Origin: WRGT01 sp942493035
GTDB lineage: Bacteria > Spirochaetota > UBA4802 > UBA5550
Direction of reading: 5' to 3'
Assembly: GCA_942493035.1 (NCBI GenBank)
Contig: OW818666.1
Coordinates: 4,464,001 to 4,528,000, forward strand
Length of the DNA: 64,000 nucleotides
The position numbers and the translations under genes are program-made. A model generated the notes under the pieces. It was not told the DNA's origin, ran no database searches, and saw only the letters and a list, made by a program, of their open reading frames with translations. This document shows, piece after piece, positions 7,796 to 17,378 of this stretch (positions are counted from its first letter, which is position 1; each line of letters begins with the position of its first letter).

Positions 7796-10066
7796 ATGAA
7801 ATTTTCAGTATTCCGCAAAGCGGGAAAACATATACGCAGATTCTCCCTTAGAGAAAAAGCCCTTCTGATTACAGCATCGGTACTGCTGGCTCTTGTTCTT
7901 CTTGCAGGGGTAGGTGTCGATTTTCTTATTCGGCGGAGCTTTGCCCATCTTGAGAACGACTGGGTCCGGGAGAGCGCTGGACGTGTTCAGCAGCTGATTG
8001 CTCTTGAATCTGAAAATCTTAAGCGCATTACTTATGATTACTCTGTCTGGAGTGATACATATAATTTTGTCAATAATCCTGTTCCGGCGTATATAAAATC
8101 AAATTTCAGCGCGGATGTATTTAAAAATCTTCAGATAACCGGTGCATTTATTTTTCGCCCCGATGGAACCAGAGTGTCCGGGTTTATCCTGTCTTCAATG
8201 AAACAGGATCTTGAAAAAGCTGACAGCGGCTGGAATAATCTACTGGGCGATCTGACGAAAAGAGTCTTTACTAGTGAGAATAAATCTCTTACGGGATTTA
8301 TTGAGTACAAGGGAGATGTTTATTTTGTATCCTGTCATAAAATTTATCAGGACTCCGGAGTCGGATACCCGGCGGGTTGTTTTATACACCTGAGGGTCTT
8401 TGATCAGACACTGCTGGATCGCGTTTCCGCAATAGCCGGTCTTAAAATAAGAATTGGTGAATTAGCAGTTAAAGAAAACAAAGACTTTACAAGTTCAGAT
8501 AGCGGAGGTTTGTTCTTCTATAAAAAGAACGGGAATGAAATTATTCAGCTTGTTATACCATTCAGTGATATTGATAAAAAAGATATAATTGCTGTAGAAA
8601 CTTTTCTTGAAAGAAAAATAAATCAGGAAGGGCGTATGGCCCGTTTTCTTTTCTATATACTTCTTGCTTTCATTGTTGTAGTTTCCGGGTTTTTAAATCA
8701 GTTTCTTTTGAAAAAACTTGTAATCTTCAGACTTGAGAAGATGCTTCGAAAGGTAAAAGAGGTTGGTGAGACTCTTGATCTTTCTAAACGTCTTGAATTG
8801 CGGGATAACGATGAGCTTGATGAACTTGCGGGCGGTATTAACCGTATGCTTGACTCACTCAGGGATGAGCGAAACAGGTGCAGCGAAGCGGAGTCCGAGA
8901 AAGAGTTAATGCAGGAGTATATGCTTCAGGCAAAGAAGATGGAAGCAATGGGGACAATGGCTGGAGGGATTGCTCATGACTTTAATAATATGCTGGTTAT
9001 CATTCTGGGTTCTGCTGAATTACTGCGCGTTGATCTCCCTGCCGATCATCCTGTTCTTGAACATGTTGAAAGTATTGAAAGCGCCGGACGGAATGCCAGT
9101 GCGCTGGTAAGACGGATGATGACAATCAGTAAAGGATACTCCGCTTCAAAAATGTATTTCAGTGTTACCCAGACTATAAATGAAATGCTCACTCTTGTTA
9201 AAGCTAATCTCCCCGGGTATATATCCATAAGTTTAAGTAATACTATTTCGGATGATCTTATCTATGCTGACATCGCGCAGTTTCAGCAGGTAGTAATTAA
9301 TCTGGTTACAAATTCATCCCATGCAATGGCAGGCCGGACTAAAGGGAGTCTTGAAATATCAATCACTGATGTTAATCTCCCCCTTGCGGATTACAGAGTG
9401 GAGACTGCACTCCTTGCTGATGGACGATATCTAAGAATTGAGTTCTCAGATACTGGAAGCGGGATCCCCCGGGAAATACAGAATAGAATTTTTGAACCTT
9501 TTTTCTCAACAAAACCGGTAGGATCCGGAACAGGTCTCGGCCTTGCCGTGGTACACGGGTTTGTTATTAATAATGGAGGTTCAATCGGCGTTGAGAGCGA
9601 GCCCGGTAATGGAACGAAGTTTATTATTCATCTCCCTGCTGTTGAAGAGAAAAGGAAAGCTGTAATTCGCATTGGCAGTGAAATATCTGATATTCTGGTT
9701 GTAGATGACGATACTCTTGTGAGAAAGACCATAATCGCAGGTCTTAAGAGATCCGGTTATGTTGTTCATGAAGCGGCGAGCGGTCTTTCGGCACTTAAAT
9801 TACTTGAAGAGACCGGAAATGATATAAAACTGGTAATCACTGATGAAATGATGCCTGGTATGAGCGGACATGAGCTGAGTGGTAAAATCAGATTGAAATA
9901 TCCGGGAATGCCGATTATACTTATTTCCGGGTATCTTTCCGGTGTTGATGATTCTGTATTCGAATCACAAAATTTTGTCAGAATTCTGATGAAGCCGGTT
10001 TCAATTGCTGATCTTGATGTTGTAATAAAGGAAGCGCTCGGCAAAGGTCCCGGAACCTCTGTCTAG
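7796..10066 (+). CDS. Membrane hybrid histidine kinase (CHASE4-HAMP-HisKA-HATPase-REC)
   Basis: A 756-residue hybrid sensor kinase. A membrane helix at about 20-43 precedes a periplasmic region whose DYSVWSDTYNF motif is typical of CHASE4 sensor domains. A second helix is at about 282-302, then a HAMP linker. The phosphoacceptor is His394 in GGIAHDFNN. The ATPase part has DTGSGIP and GSGTGLGLAV. The C-terminal receiver has the phosphorylatable Asp683 in ITDEMMPG and a C-terminal MKP lysine. All catalytic motifs look intact. No response regulator gene is adjacent. It converges with the amidase gene, with one base between the stops. The ligand is unknown. Confidence 0.9.
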   Translation: MKFSVFRKAGKHIRRFSLREKALLITASVLLALVLLAGVGVDFLIRRSFAHLENDWVRESAGRVQQLIALESENLKRITYDYSVWSDTYNFVNNPVPAYIKSNFSADVFKNLQITGAFIFRPDGTRVSGFILSSMKQDLEKADSGWNNLLGDLTKRVFTSENKSLTGFIEYKGDVYFVSCHKIYQDSGVGYPAGCFIHLRVFDQTLLDRVSAIAGLKIRIGELAVKENKDFTSSDSGGLFFYKKNGNEIIQLVIPFSDIDKKDIIAVETFLERKINQEGRMARFLFYILLAFIVVVSGFLNQFLLKKLVIFRLEKMLRKVKEVGETLDLSKRLELRDNDELDELAGGINRMLDSLRDERNRCSEAESEKELMQEYMLQAKKMEAMGTMAGGIAHDFNNMLVIILGSAELLRVDLPADHPVLEHVESIESAGRNASALVRRMMTISKGYSASKMYFSVTQTINEMLTLVKANLPGYISISLSNTISDDLIYADIAQFQQVVINLVTNSSHAMAGRTKGSLEISITDVNLPLADYRVETALLADGRYLRIEFSDTGSGIPREIQNRIFEPFFSTKPVGSGTGLGLAVVHGFVINNGGSIGVESEPGNGTKFIIHLPAVEEKRKAVIRIGSEISDILVVDDDTLVRKTIIAGLKRSGYVVHEAASGLSALKLLEETGNDIKLVITDEMMPGMSGHELSGKIRLKYPGMPIILISGYLSGVDDSVFESQNFVRILMKPVSIADLDVVIKEALGKGPGTSV

Positions 10067-10067
10067 T

Positions 10068-10853
10068 TTAAATCAGATCAAACCTGTCGGTATCCATCCA
10101 TGCAGGAAAAGATTTTCTGTAATTCATAAGATTGTCGTGTGAAAGTTCAACAGTATGTACACATTCATTTTCATTCCCCTGAAACAGAGTCTTTCCATAA
10201 AAATCTATCAGGGATGATTTTCCGTTATAGTCAGTACCATTGCCGTCTCTGCCTGTACGATTGACTCCTGCGACATAGCATTGATTTTCGATTGCGCGGG
10301 CACGCAGCAGCGTCTCCCAGTGCAAGTCTCTTGCTGCAGGCCAGTTCGCAGTGAAAACAGCCAGATCGTACTCCATTCCGGTATTGCGTGTCCATACAGG
10401 GAACCTCAGGTCATAGCAGATGAAAGGGCGTATTCTCCAGCCGTTTAAATTCACTGTAAGATGAGAATTTCCGGGAGTGTATACCTTATCCTCTCCGCCC
10501 ATGCGGAACAGATGGCGTTTGTCGTAAGTAAAAATCTTTCCATCCGGTTTAACCCATATGAGCCTGTTGTAGTAACAATTGTTTTCTTTTACTATTATGC
10601 TTCCGGTTATATCTGCCCCTGATGTACTGCTCCAATCTTTGATGGCGGTTACTGCATTCCCGTTCATCTCCTCTGCAACACCGGAGGGACTCATTGTGAA
10701 ACCTGTTGTAAACATCTCTGGAAGGATGATCAGGTCAGTTTTATTATTCATATCAGACATGAGAGATTTTAAGTGCAGAAGGTTTGCTTCAATATTCTGC
10801 CATTCAATCGCGTTCTGTATAATGGTTACTTTTAGATTTTTCATATGTTTCAT
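10068..10853 (-). CDS. Carbon-nitrogen hydrolase, omega-amidase (YafV/Nit2) type
   Basis: A nitrilase-superfamily enzyme of 261 residues. The Glu-Lys-Cys triad is visible as the Glu in LPEMF, the Lys in YDKRHLF and the Cys in FICYDLRFP. YDKRHLF and the short length resemble omega-amidases of the YafV/Nit2 group. These hydrolyse alpha-ketoglutaramate or alpha-ketosuccinamate in methionine salvage and glutamine transamination. The protein is cytosolic, with no signal peptide. The start could be 10853 or 10844; the first has AGAAAGAG upstream. The gene appears monocistronic. The family is secure, the exact substrate inferred. Confidence 0.85.
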   Translation of the reverse strand: MKHMKNLKVTIIQNAIEWQNIEANLLHLKSLMSDMNNKTDLIILPEMFTTGFTMSPSGVAEEMNGNAVTAIKDWSSTSGADITGSIIVKENNCYYNRLIWVKPDGKIFTYDKRHLFRMGGEDKVYTPGNSHLTVNLNGWRIRPFICYDLRFPVWTRNTGMEYDLAVFTANWPAARDLHWETLLRARAIENQCYVAGVNRTGRDGNGTDYNGKSSLIDFYGKTLFQGNENECVHTVELSHDNLMNYRKSFPAWMDTDRFDLI

Positions 10854-11291
10854 TTATTCTCTTTCTGCTGAATTATCATGATTATCAATGAGAGGCTGCA
10901 GTCCGTCAAGATGTTCTGAATGAGAAAAAAACGATAATTCCAAGTTTCATTATAGTATTTCATTATTCAGATAGAAAAATTGAATCATCATTTAGTAAGT
11001 ATTGTTGTAATATCAATCATAATTAATCATAAATACTTAAAAATCGTGGTAAAAATGTTCTTCGCCGCAATGAAGGCGCGACCGTGATATAATACCATCA
11101 GTTTTGAGTAGTGACAATTAATCAGTTGTTTCATATATTTTACTTGTACAATAACCGGCTGAAAATAAATATTAATAAGCGGTATTTATGAATACTTATT
11201 TTAATATAAAAAAATTATTATCACACTCGGTTGAGATAACAGTAACTTTATAAAATGCTGATAAAACTATAATTTATATTACAGGAACCTG
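10854..11291. other. Gene-free interval containing repeat R2
   Basis: This separates two divergent genes. Apart from the repeat at 11034-11110 I see only AT-rich DNA with no clear promoter pair, RNA gene or long open frame. Confidence 0.5.
11034..11110. repeat. 77-bp palindromic element, copy R2
   Basis: The left arm has TACTTAAAAATCGTGGTA and the right arm GATATAATACCATCAGTTTTGAGTA, forming imperfect terminal inverted repeats. The centre CGCCGCAATGAAGGCGCG is more decayed than in R1 or R5. AATTAATCA occurs just outside both ends, a possible remnant of a target duplication. Confidence 0.7.
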
Positions 11292-12431
11292 ATGAAGAGA
11301 AAGAAAAAGAAAATGTTCGGTGAACTTATTGAAAAGTATAAAGGTGAGGGGTGCGAACCTCAATGTAAATATTTCGGAGAGTGCGGCGGCTGTATGTTTC
11401 AGAACATACCCTATGAAAATCAGCTGTTATTAAAGAAAGAATATGTAAATTCGATTTTCGAAGGATTATCTTCTGTTGAATCTGTTGCGCCTTCAACTCC
11501 CTTCAGATATAGAACAAGAATGGACATGGTAACTGCTTTCGGGAAAAAAGGCCTTCGCAGAGCGGGTAGTTTCCGTCATGTTGTTGACATTGAAGCATGT
11601 GAAATTATGCAGAGCAGATCCGATGATATGTATGGAAATCTGAGATCTGTTCTGGAAAAAATTGAAGACTACGATTACCTGAGACATGAGGGTTATCTGA
11701 GATATATAGTTCTTCGACAGGCACGGTTTACCGGTGAGTTAATGGTAAACTTTGTAGTATCTAAACCGGAGAATAGATTCGGATTTGCACTTTACGATTT
11801 CCTTGAAGAGGTCGATTCTTCATCACTTATTCTGAGCGACGGAATAGCGGATCTCAATTATGGTGATATTTTCCAGACATTGAAAAAAGGTTTTATAACA
11901 GAGACGTTTGATGGAATCGATTATATGATTACACCAAACTCCTTCTTTCAGTCCAATTCAGAAATGGCTCTTCAGATGTATCGAAAAATACTGGCACTGA
12001 CACGTGGACGTACTCTTGATCTCTACTCCGGAGTGGGGAGTATATCTCTCTTTGCCGCATCGGCTGCAGAGAGCGTTACCGGAGTTGAGGTTGTTCAGGA
12101 GGCAGTAGATGTCGCTGAACGGAACAGGGAGAACAACGAAATTGAAAATGTGAATTTCATCTGTGCCGATGCCGCTGACTATGTGAAAGAGAACACCGGT
12201 AAGTTCGATACTCTGATACTCGATCCTCCGAGAAGCGGGATGAATCCTAAAATGCTCGGATATATAAACACCATGGCTCCGGAACGTATCGTTTACATGT
12301 CGTGCAATCCCGTAACATGCAGGGATGACCTGAAGCTGCTTGAGGGATACAGCATCGATTCTCTTGAGGCATTTGATATGTTCCCTCAGACTCCGCATGT
12401 CGAGACTCTTACTCTGCTTACAAGGAAATAA
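11292..12431 (+). CDS. 23S rRNA (uracil-5-)-methyltransferase RlmD/TrmA family
   Basis: A 379-residue SAM-dependent methyltransferase of the RumA/TrmA group, which makes 5-methyluridine in rRNA or tRNA. Four cysteines near the N-terminus (CKYFGECGGC and an upstream CEPQC) form the iron-sulfur site of RumA-like enzymes. Family motifs include PNSFFQSN, the SAM loop LDLYSGVGSISLFAA, DPPRSG, and the catalytic Cys in YMSCNPVTC. The N-terminal TRAM domain of E. coli RlmD is missing, so the protein is short but catalytically complete. An AGGAACC site precedes the ATG. It is probably an operon with the next methyltransferase, which starts 4 bases after its stop. Confidence 0.85.
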   Translation: MKRKKKKMFGELIEKYKGEGCEPQCKYFGECGGCMFQNIPYENQLLLKKEYVNSIFEGLSSVESVAPSTPFRYRTRMDMVTAFGKKGLRRAGSFRHVVDIEACEIMQSRSDDMYGNLRSVLEKIEDYDYLRHEGYLRYIVLRQARFTGELMVNFVVSKPENRFGFALYDFLEEVDSSSLILSDGIADLNYGDIFQTLKKGFITETFDGIDYMITPNSFFQSNSEMALQMYRKILALTRGRTLDLYSGVGSISLFAASAAESVTGVEVVQEAVDVAERNRENNEIENVNFICADAADYVKENTGKFDTLILDPPRSGMNPKMLGYINTMAPERIVYMSCNPVTCRDDLKLLEGYSIDSLEAFDMFPQTPHVETLTLLTRK

Positions 12432-12435
12432 AATA

Positions 12436-13620
12436 ATGTTTGATAAAATTGAAAACAGCGCTCTTCAGCGCAGAGTAAAAAATCATGTAATCGGAAGGGA
12501 GCATGATTTTTTTGCAGTAGTTCAGCCCGGTTTTGAAAAGAGAACTGCTGCGGAGCTTGCAGAATTTGGATTAACTGTTAAAGATAATTTCATTGAAGGG
12601 GGAGTGGAGTTTACAGGTAAACTCGATTCATGCTATAAGGCATCGCTGCTCTCCCGCACAGCAGGGCGTATAATGATGCGTATTGCTGAATTCAGATCGG
12701 TAAATTATTTTGAACTTGAAAGACTTATCAGAACTTTCCCCTGGGAGCTTTACGTCTCACCCGGAACCGAGATTGATTATAGAATCAGTGCAGAGAAGTC
12801 CATGATATTTCATACGGGGAAACTCGAAGAGATTTTCAGCCTGGGTATTAATGAAAGGCTGTCCGGTAACGGAATTATAAATAGTGAGTCTCTATATACC
12901 CAGACAATTTTTATAAGGAACAGCCGGGATCTTTGTACTGTGAGCCTGGATGCGTCAGGTGAATTTCTTTATAAGAGAGGGAGCGGGAAGAATATAGGCA
13001 AGGCGCCTCTCCGTGAAACTACGGCAGCGCTTATACTTCTTGAGGCTGGAATCAGCAGCTACAGCCAGATACTTGATCCTATGTGCGGTTCCGGAACATT
13101 CAGTCTTGAGGCGGCTTCAATCCTGACAAAAACTCCGCCTGCTCTCGAACGTGAATTTACTTTTATGCACTGGCCATGTTTCAAAGAGAGCGCATTCAGA
13201 TTTATAAAAAATTCTTTAATCAAAGAGATTATCCACGTAGAACAGGTGGAGCAGAAAATTGTTACATCGGATATTGATGCTGAATCTGTGAACATAACAA
13301 AGTCAAATATTCCGGAACAATTGCGCGGTATAATAAAACCTGAAGTATCAGATTTTTTTACGCTGTCTGAAGATGTTGTTAAAGATAAAAAAACACTCAT
13401 TGTTCTTAATCCTCCATACGGGAAGAGACTTGAAGAAAATTCTGAAGAATCTTTATATCGTGAAATCGGGAAAAAGATCCGTAAAGATTTCACCGGCTTC
13501 GGATATGCGATAATAGTGCCAGGATACGAAAAAGAGAGTGTTCTGGGCCTGAAGTATGACCGGAAGATTCCGTTTATGAATGGCGGTATAAAAGCTGCAG
13601 TGATTTTTAAAGACGCATAA
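12436..13620 (+). CDS. THUMP-domain rRNA N2-guanine methyltransferase, RlmL-like
   Basis: A 394-residue protein with an N-terminal THUMP RNA-binding domain (about 20-160) and a Rossmann methyltransferase domain. It has DPMCGSGTFSLEAA (SAM binding) and the catalytic NPPYGKRL typical of N2-guanine methyltransferases. It matches the N-terminal RlmL half of E. coli RlmKL, which methylates G2445 of 23S rRNA. The RlmK half is absent, as in most bacteria outside the gammaproteobacteria. The open frame extends upstream to 12340 inside the previous gene. The ATG at 12436 has an AAGGAAAT site and is the better start. Confidence 0.85.
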   Translation: MFDKIENSALQRRVKNHVIGREHDFFAVVQPGFEKRTAAELAEFGLTVKDNFIEGGVEFTGKLDSCYKASLLSRTAGRIMMRIAEFRSVNYFELERLIRTFPWELYVSPGTEIDYRISAEKSMIFHTGKLEEIFSLGINERLSGNGIINSESLYTQTIFIRNSRDLCTVSLDASGEFLYKRGSGKNIGKAPLRETTAALILLEAGISSYSQILDPMCGSGTFSLEAASILTKTPPALEREFTFMHWPCFKESAFRFIKNSLIKEIIHVEQVEQKIVTSDIDAESVNITKSNIPEQLRGIIKPEVSDFFTLSEDVVKDKKTLIVLNPPYGKRLEENSEESLYREIGKKIRKDFTGFGYAIIVPGYEKESVLGLKYDRKIPFMNGGIKAAVIFKDA

Positions 13621-13756
13621 ATATACTTTTTCTAATTACACGTAAATCGGTTATATTTTATCTCCGCCGGTTTATGAGTAGAGACATATTTTTTTAAAAA
13701 CCGGTTTATATGATTGAAATTTTCTCCTATGGAAATTAATATAATTTATAGTATCA

Positions 13757-13832
13757 ACTCATATATCGGGCATGAAATTCTTTCCGCCGCGCCTGTGGCG
13801 CGGCAGAGATATAATACCACCGGTTTTGAGTA
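13757..13832. repeat. 76-bp palindromic element, copy R3
   Basis: The central hairpin is CCGCCGCGCC-tgt-GGCGCGGC, with right arm GATATAATACCACCGGTTTTGAGTA and a weaker left arm ACTCATATATCGGGCAT. The element ends 26 bases before the proposed start of the next gene. It creates a spurious in-frame upstream extension with an ATG at 13772. Confidence 0.7.
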
Positions 13833-13858
13833 GTTGCAACTTATACGAGGTAATTTCT

Positions 13859-16348
13859 TTGGGCGGCATCGAAAAAAATGTAAACAGCTATCTGGAAGAA
13901 GTGGGTGTTGATTCAGAAGAGCACAAAAAGTATCTGGAAAAATTGAATAAGGTACTTGATGATATGAAAGGCTCCGCCAATAGTGCGGAGAGGAAACACT
14001 ATTTTTCATTTAAAGAAACTGTTGATTCTTTTGATAACTATCTTTCAGAAAAAAAAATAAAACTTACATCACGGGAGAAAGACCGTCTGGCGGTCATTGC
14101 CGCATCAGGTCTTAATAATCTTGCCAAAAAACGTATGGCTGAAGATCTTATTCACCAGGTTAAAGACCGTGTATCCGGAGAACTGGAGTTAAGAGCTGAA
14201 TCAGGAAAGAAGCAGGAGGATATCGCCCGTTTAAAGAAAACCGGATTATGGTTTACCGACTGGTATCGTCTTACAAAATTTGCACTGGATTTCGGAACGA
14301 TTACTCTTTTTTCTCACAGATACCGTTCAGAGTCATTCGATCTTATCAGGCTGCGGGCAGCTTCAGTTCATAAAGAGATTGCACCTGATCTGAAAAAAAT
14401 TCTCGATGGGTACTACTATTATCTTACCGTTCTTGAATATAACTCTATCGTTAAATTGTTCGAGATGGGTAAATCACTTGAGAAGCTTACTGCAATTAAA
14501 AGAAATCTTTCATATCACCCGATGGAAATATTTGAAGCTATGAATGATTTTTCCTCTGCTTATATAGCTGTAATGCGGAATTTGAAATCTATCGATAACG
14601 GTCTGAAGAAGGTGTTTAAAGACCACCAGCCCGGACATGGATTTATGGGCTATGTGGGATTTATCACAGACAGGCCGGTCCATAACAGTAAAACTATAAA
14701 GCATAGCGAGAGGGATATCGTTACAAAAACTATATCCGGTGCATTGTATTCCTATTATACTGCATATCTTGGAGTACGGGTTAAGACCTTTAATCAGCTG
14801 ATGTACATTGTGAATGAAGAGGGTATTATAAACAATTCCGAAAAAGAGTACACTCCTGAAGCGTCAGGCGCGATTGAAAAAGAGAGTCATCATCAGACTA
14901 CGGAAGGCTCTAAAATCAAATCCAGACTATCTGAACTCTCCAATGTAACTTCAAAGTATAGTCAGCAGGGTAAAAATCTGGCAAAGAGATTGTTTGAAAT
15001 TGAAGCACGCGGGAGTCTCCCTGCCTGGAATAAAGATTCACAGATAAAACCTTTTTTTATGTTTATGAAAGTTTTTGAAGCCTACCTGAAGTACATACTT
15101 GAACTGATAATCAGCCGGGATAATTTTGATCTTGAATATGATAATAATATTATTACAGGTTATTTTGAAAAATTTCCTGATCTATGCAAGGCTGTTGATG
15201 ATTACCGCTTTATCTCCCTTGAGCTTCAGGGCAAAAGGGGAAAAGATCTTCAGAATTTCAAGTACTCCCATGAAATTGACAAAGAGGAGTTTATAAGCAA
15301 ACTTATGGAGCATGAGAATGCTGCAACTCTCCCCGGAGAGACAAGACAGCTTCGGGAGACTTTAAACGAAATTTCTGCGAAATGTTATAATATCTGTATG
15401 AGGTTTAATGACCTGCTTAACAGGTTTTATCAGGCCGGTAAATATGAAACGCGTGAAGTTTCGGAAAATTATAATTTTCTTTTAAACGCCAAGGTTGTTC
15501 ACCCCAAAGTCCGGAGCCTGGAACATCTGCTTAACAGAAAAGAGGTTTATCTGATTGACCTGCTTGAGGCAGGATGTTCAGTTGCCGAGTATTTTGCTGA
15601 AATGTTAAAACATAATGGAATTAAAGCTATAAATGATGAAGTATCCAAGCTTCAGAAAGAACTTGAAACTCTTAATATGCAGAGTGAATCTCCCGGTGTT
15701 ACTATTGATGATAGTGAGAACAGCTGTGGTGATGATGGACTGAACTCCGCTGCGGAAAAAATATATATTGATACTCTAACCGGTTTTAAAAAGTGGGAAT
15801 ACTTTGAAGATTTCATTATGCATGAAGTGTACGATGAGGAAGGAAACTATTCCGCGGATAAAATACGCCATGTTTTCTGCGCCGAGCTTTCAAATCTTGT
15901 TGATGTAAACCGCATCTGCGGTAATAATTCCGGAGATATGGTGTATAAAAGATTCAGTGAAATTATAAAAGAAATACTCTATTCTGCCGGCACTGATAAT
16001 GTTGTAATGAGGAGCAAGGGCGGGCTTATAATCGGTTATATAAATGGTATAACTGCGATTGAATCCGTTGATCTTCTTTTTAAAATGCTTAATCTCATTA
16101 AAGAATTTTCTCTGGATAGCGGGATCGAATCGCTTCCCGAGCTTATCTTCAACTCGGGAATCTACACAGAAAAGAAAGGAACCAATGCTCTTAAAAATAT
16201 TGAGATTGCCCGGAGTATAATGTTTCACGCTTCTGACGGCAAGGCCGGACATGTGGCATTTATGAGAAATCCTGATCTTGTAGTGAGCGATAAAGATTTT
16301 GACCGCAGAGGGCGATTGAGAGACGGACTTCTCTCCATTTTAAGCTGA
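13859..16348 (+). CDS. Large helical protein with a degenerate C-terminal GGDEF domain
   Basis: About 829 residues if it starts at TTG 13859, which has a GAGGTAA site 8 bases upstream. The frame is open back to ATG 13772, but that part lies in repeat R3. The first 600 residues are charged and helical with no family I recognise. The last 190 resemble a diguanylate cyclase fold: DTLTGF, then GNNSGDMVYKRF at the substrate loop and SKGGLIIG where GGDEF/GGEEF should be. The active-site motif is lost, so cyclase activity is unlikely; c-di-GMP sensing or a structural role is possible. It lies in a rightward cluster with RluA and HD-GYP genes. Confidence 0.65.
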   Translation: MGGIEKNVNSYLEEVGVDSEEHKKYLEKLNKVLDDMKGSANSAERKHYFSFKETVDSFDNYLSEKKIKLTSREKDRLAVIAASGLNNLAKKRMAEDLIHQVKDRVSGELELRAESGKKQEDIARLKKTGLWFTDWYRLTKFALDFGTITLFSHRYRSESFDLIRLRAASVHKEIAPDLKKILDGYYYYLTVLEYNSIVKLFEMGKSLEKLTAIKRNLSYHPMEIFEAMNDFSSAYIAVMRNLKSIDNGLKKVFKDHQPGHGFMGYVGFITDRPVHNSKTIKHSERDIVTKTISGALYSYYTAYLGVRVKTFNQLMYIVNEEGIINNSEKEYTPEASGAIEKESHHQTTEGSKIKSRLSELSNVTSKYSQQGKNLAKRLFEIEARGSLPAWNKDSQIKPFFMFMKVFEAYLKYILELIISRDNFDLEYDNNIITGYFEKFPDLCKAVDDYRFISLELQGKRGKDLQNFKYSHEIDKEEFISKLMEHENAATLPGETRQLRETLNEISAKCYNICMRFNDLLNRFYQAGKYETREVSENYNFLLNAKVVHPKVRSLEHLLNRKEVYLIDLLEAGCSVAEYFAEMLKHNGIKAINDEVSKLQKELETLNMQSESPGVTIDDSENSCGDDGLNSAAEKIYIDTLTGFKKWEYFEDFIMHEVYDEEGNYSADKIRHVFCAELSNLVDVNRICGNNSGDMVYKRFSEIIKEILYSAGTDNVVMRSKGGLIIGYINGITAIESVDLLFKMLNLIKEFSLDSGIESLPELIFNSGIYTEKKGTNALKNIEIARSIMFHASDGKAGHVAFMRNPDLVVSDKDFDRRGRLRDGLLSILS

Positions 16349-16354
16349 GTTTTT

Positions 16355-17326
16355 ATGATGAATTTTATACAGAATGATAAATCCAGAGAGAGGATTATAG
16401 AGTCTCATGTCGGTGAAGGTCACGATGGACTCAGGCTGGATCTTTACCTCTCCAGAAGATTCAGCTATATGAGCCGGACTTCATGGCAGAAGGAGATCTT
16501 AGCCGGAAAACTTATACTCAACGGATCGGTAATACTTAATGTAAAGAAGCATATATACTCCGGAGATATGATTGAGTATATAGCCGGTGAAATATCCGAG
16601 CCTGAAGTTGATACTGAATTTAATATAATATTTGAAAATGAAAATTATCTCGCTGTAAATAAAACCGGCAATCTCCCTGTTCATCCATCGGGCATTTTTT
16701 TCCGCAACACCCTCGTGATGCTTCTCGAAGAACAGCGCGGCGAAAAATTTTATCCCGTACACCGGCTCGACAGGGAGACCTCTGGAGCTCTTCTCCTTGG
16801 CAAAAACTCAACAGCTGCATCTGAGGTTCAGAAAAATTTCGGCAAGGTGGGAAAGGAGTATCTTGCTATTGTATACGGCGATATGAAAGATGAAAAATTT
16901 ACCATAGATATGCCGATTGGTCCGGCCAGAAACTCTCTCATAAATAAAAAAAGGGAAGCATACTCACAGGGTACTGAATCCGCTTTGACTGAATTTGAAC
17001 TTAAGAATTCATCCGGAATTTACTCTCTGGTAAAAGCATCCCCTGTAACCGGAAGGATGCATCAGATACGCGTACATCTTAAATTTGCGGGATATCCGAT
17101 TATCGGAGATAAGATGTATGGTGATGATGAAACGATTTATCTCGACTATGTAAAATCGGGAGACAGTGAAATTCTTGCTCGAAGAGCCGGATTCACCAGA
17201 TGTGCTCTTCACTCTCATTCATTCAGTTTTTTTGATCCCTTTGAAAAGCGGGAAATAAAAATAATTGCCGGTATTCCCCGGGATATGGACCTGTTTCTGA
17301 AAAATAATAATCTGGAATATGAATAA
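16355..17326 (+). CDS. RluA family pseudouridine synthase
   Basis: A 323-residue enzyme with an N-terminal S4 RNA-binding domain (about 18-75, RLDLYLSRRFSYMSRTSWQKE). The catalytic domain contains HRLDRETSG, whose Asp is the family nucleophile. PVTGRMHQIRVHL is a further RluA-family motif. These enzymes isomerise uridine to pseudouridine in 23S rRNA or tRNA. Which site this paralogue modifies cannot be told. It starts 6 bases after the GGDEF-like gene and is probably co-transcribed. Two ATG codons in a row (16355, 16358) make the exact start ambiguous. Confidence 0.85.
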   Translation: MMNFIQNDKSRERIIESHVGEGHDGLRLDLYLSRRFSYMSRTSWQKEILAGKLILNGSVILNVKKHIYSGDMIEYIAGEISEPEVDTEFNIIFENENYLAVNKTGNLPVHPSGIFFRNTLVMLLEEQRGEKFYPVHRLDRETSGALLLGKNSTAASEVQKNFGKVGKEYLAIVYGDMKDEKFTIDMPIGPARNSLINKKREAYSQGTESALTEFELKNSSGIYSLVKASPVTGRMHQIRVHLKFAGYPIIGDKMYGDDETIYLDYVKSGDSEILARRAGFTRCALHSHSFSFFDPFEKREIKIIAGIPRDMDLFLKNNNLEYE

Positions 17327-17378
17327 ACATTGACTCTGTATATGCTCTCATTATCCGGTGATATAAATATAAACTTAA

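Noticed and set aside
13772..13858. N-terminal extension of the GGDEF-like protein
   Set aside because: The region is repeat R3 and has no ribosome site; TTG 13859 does.
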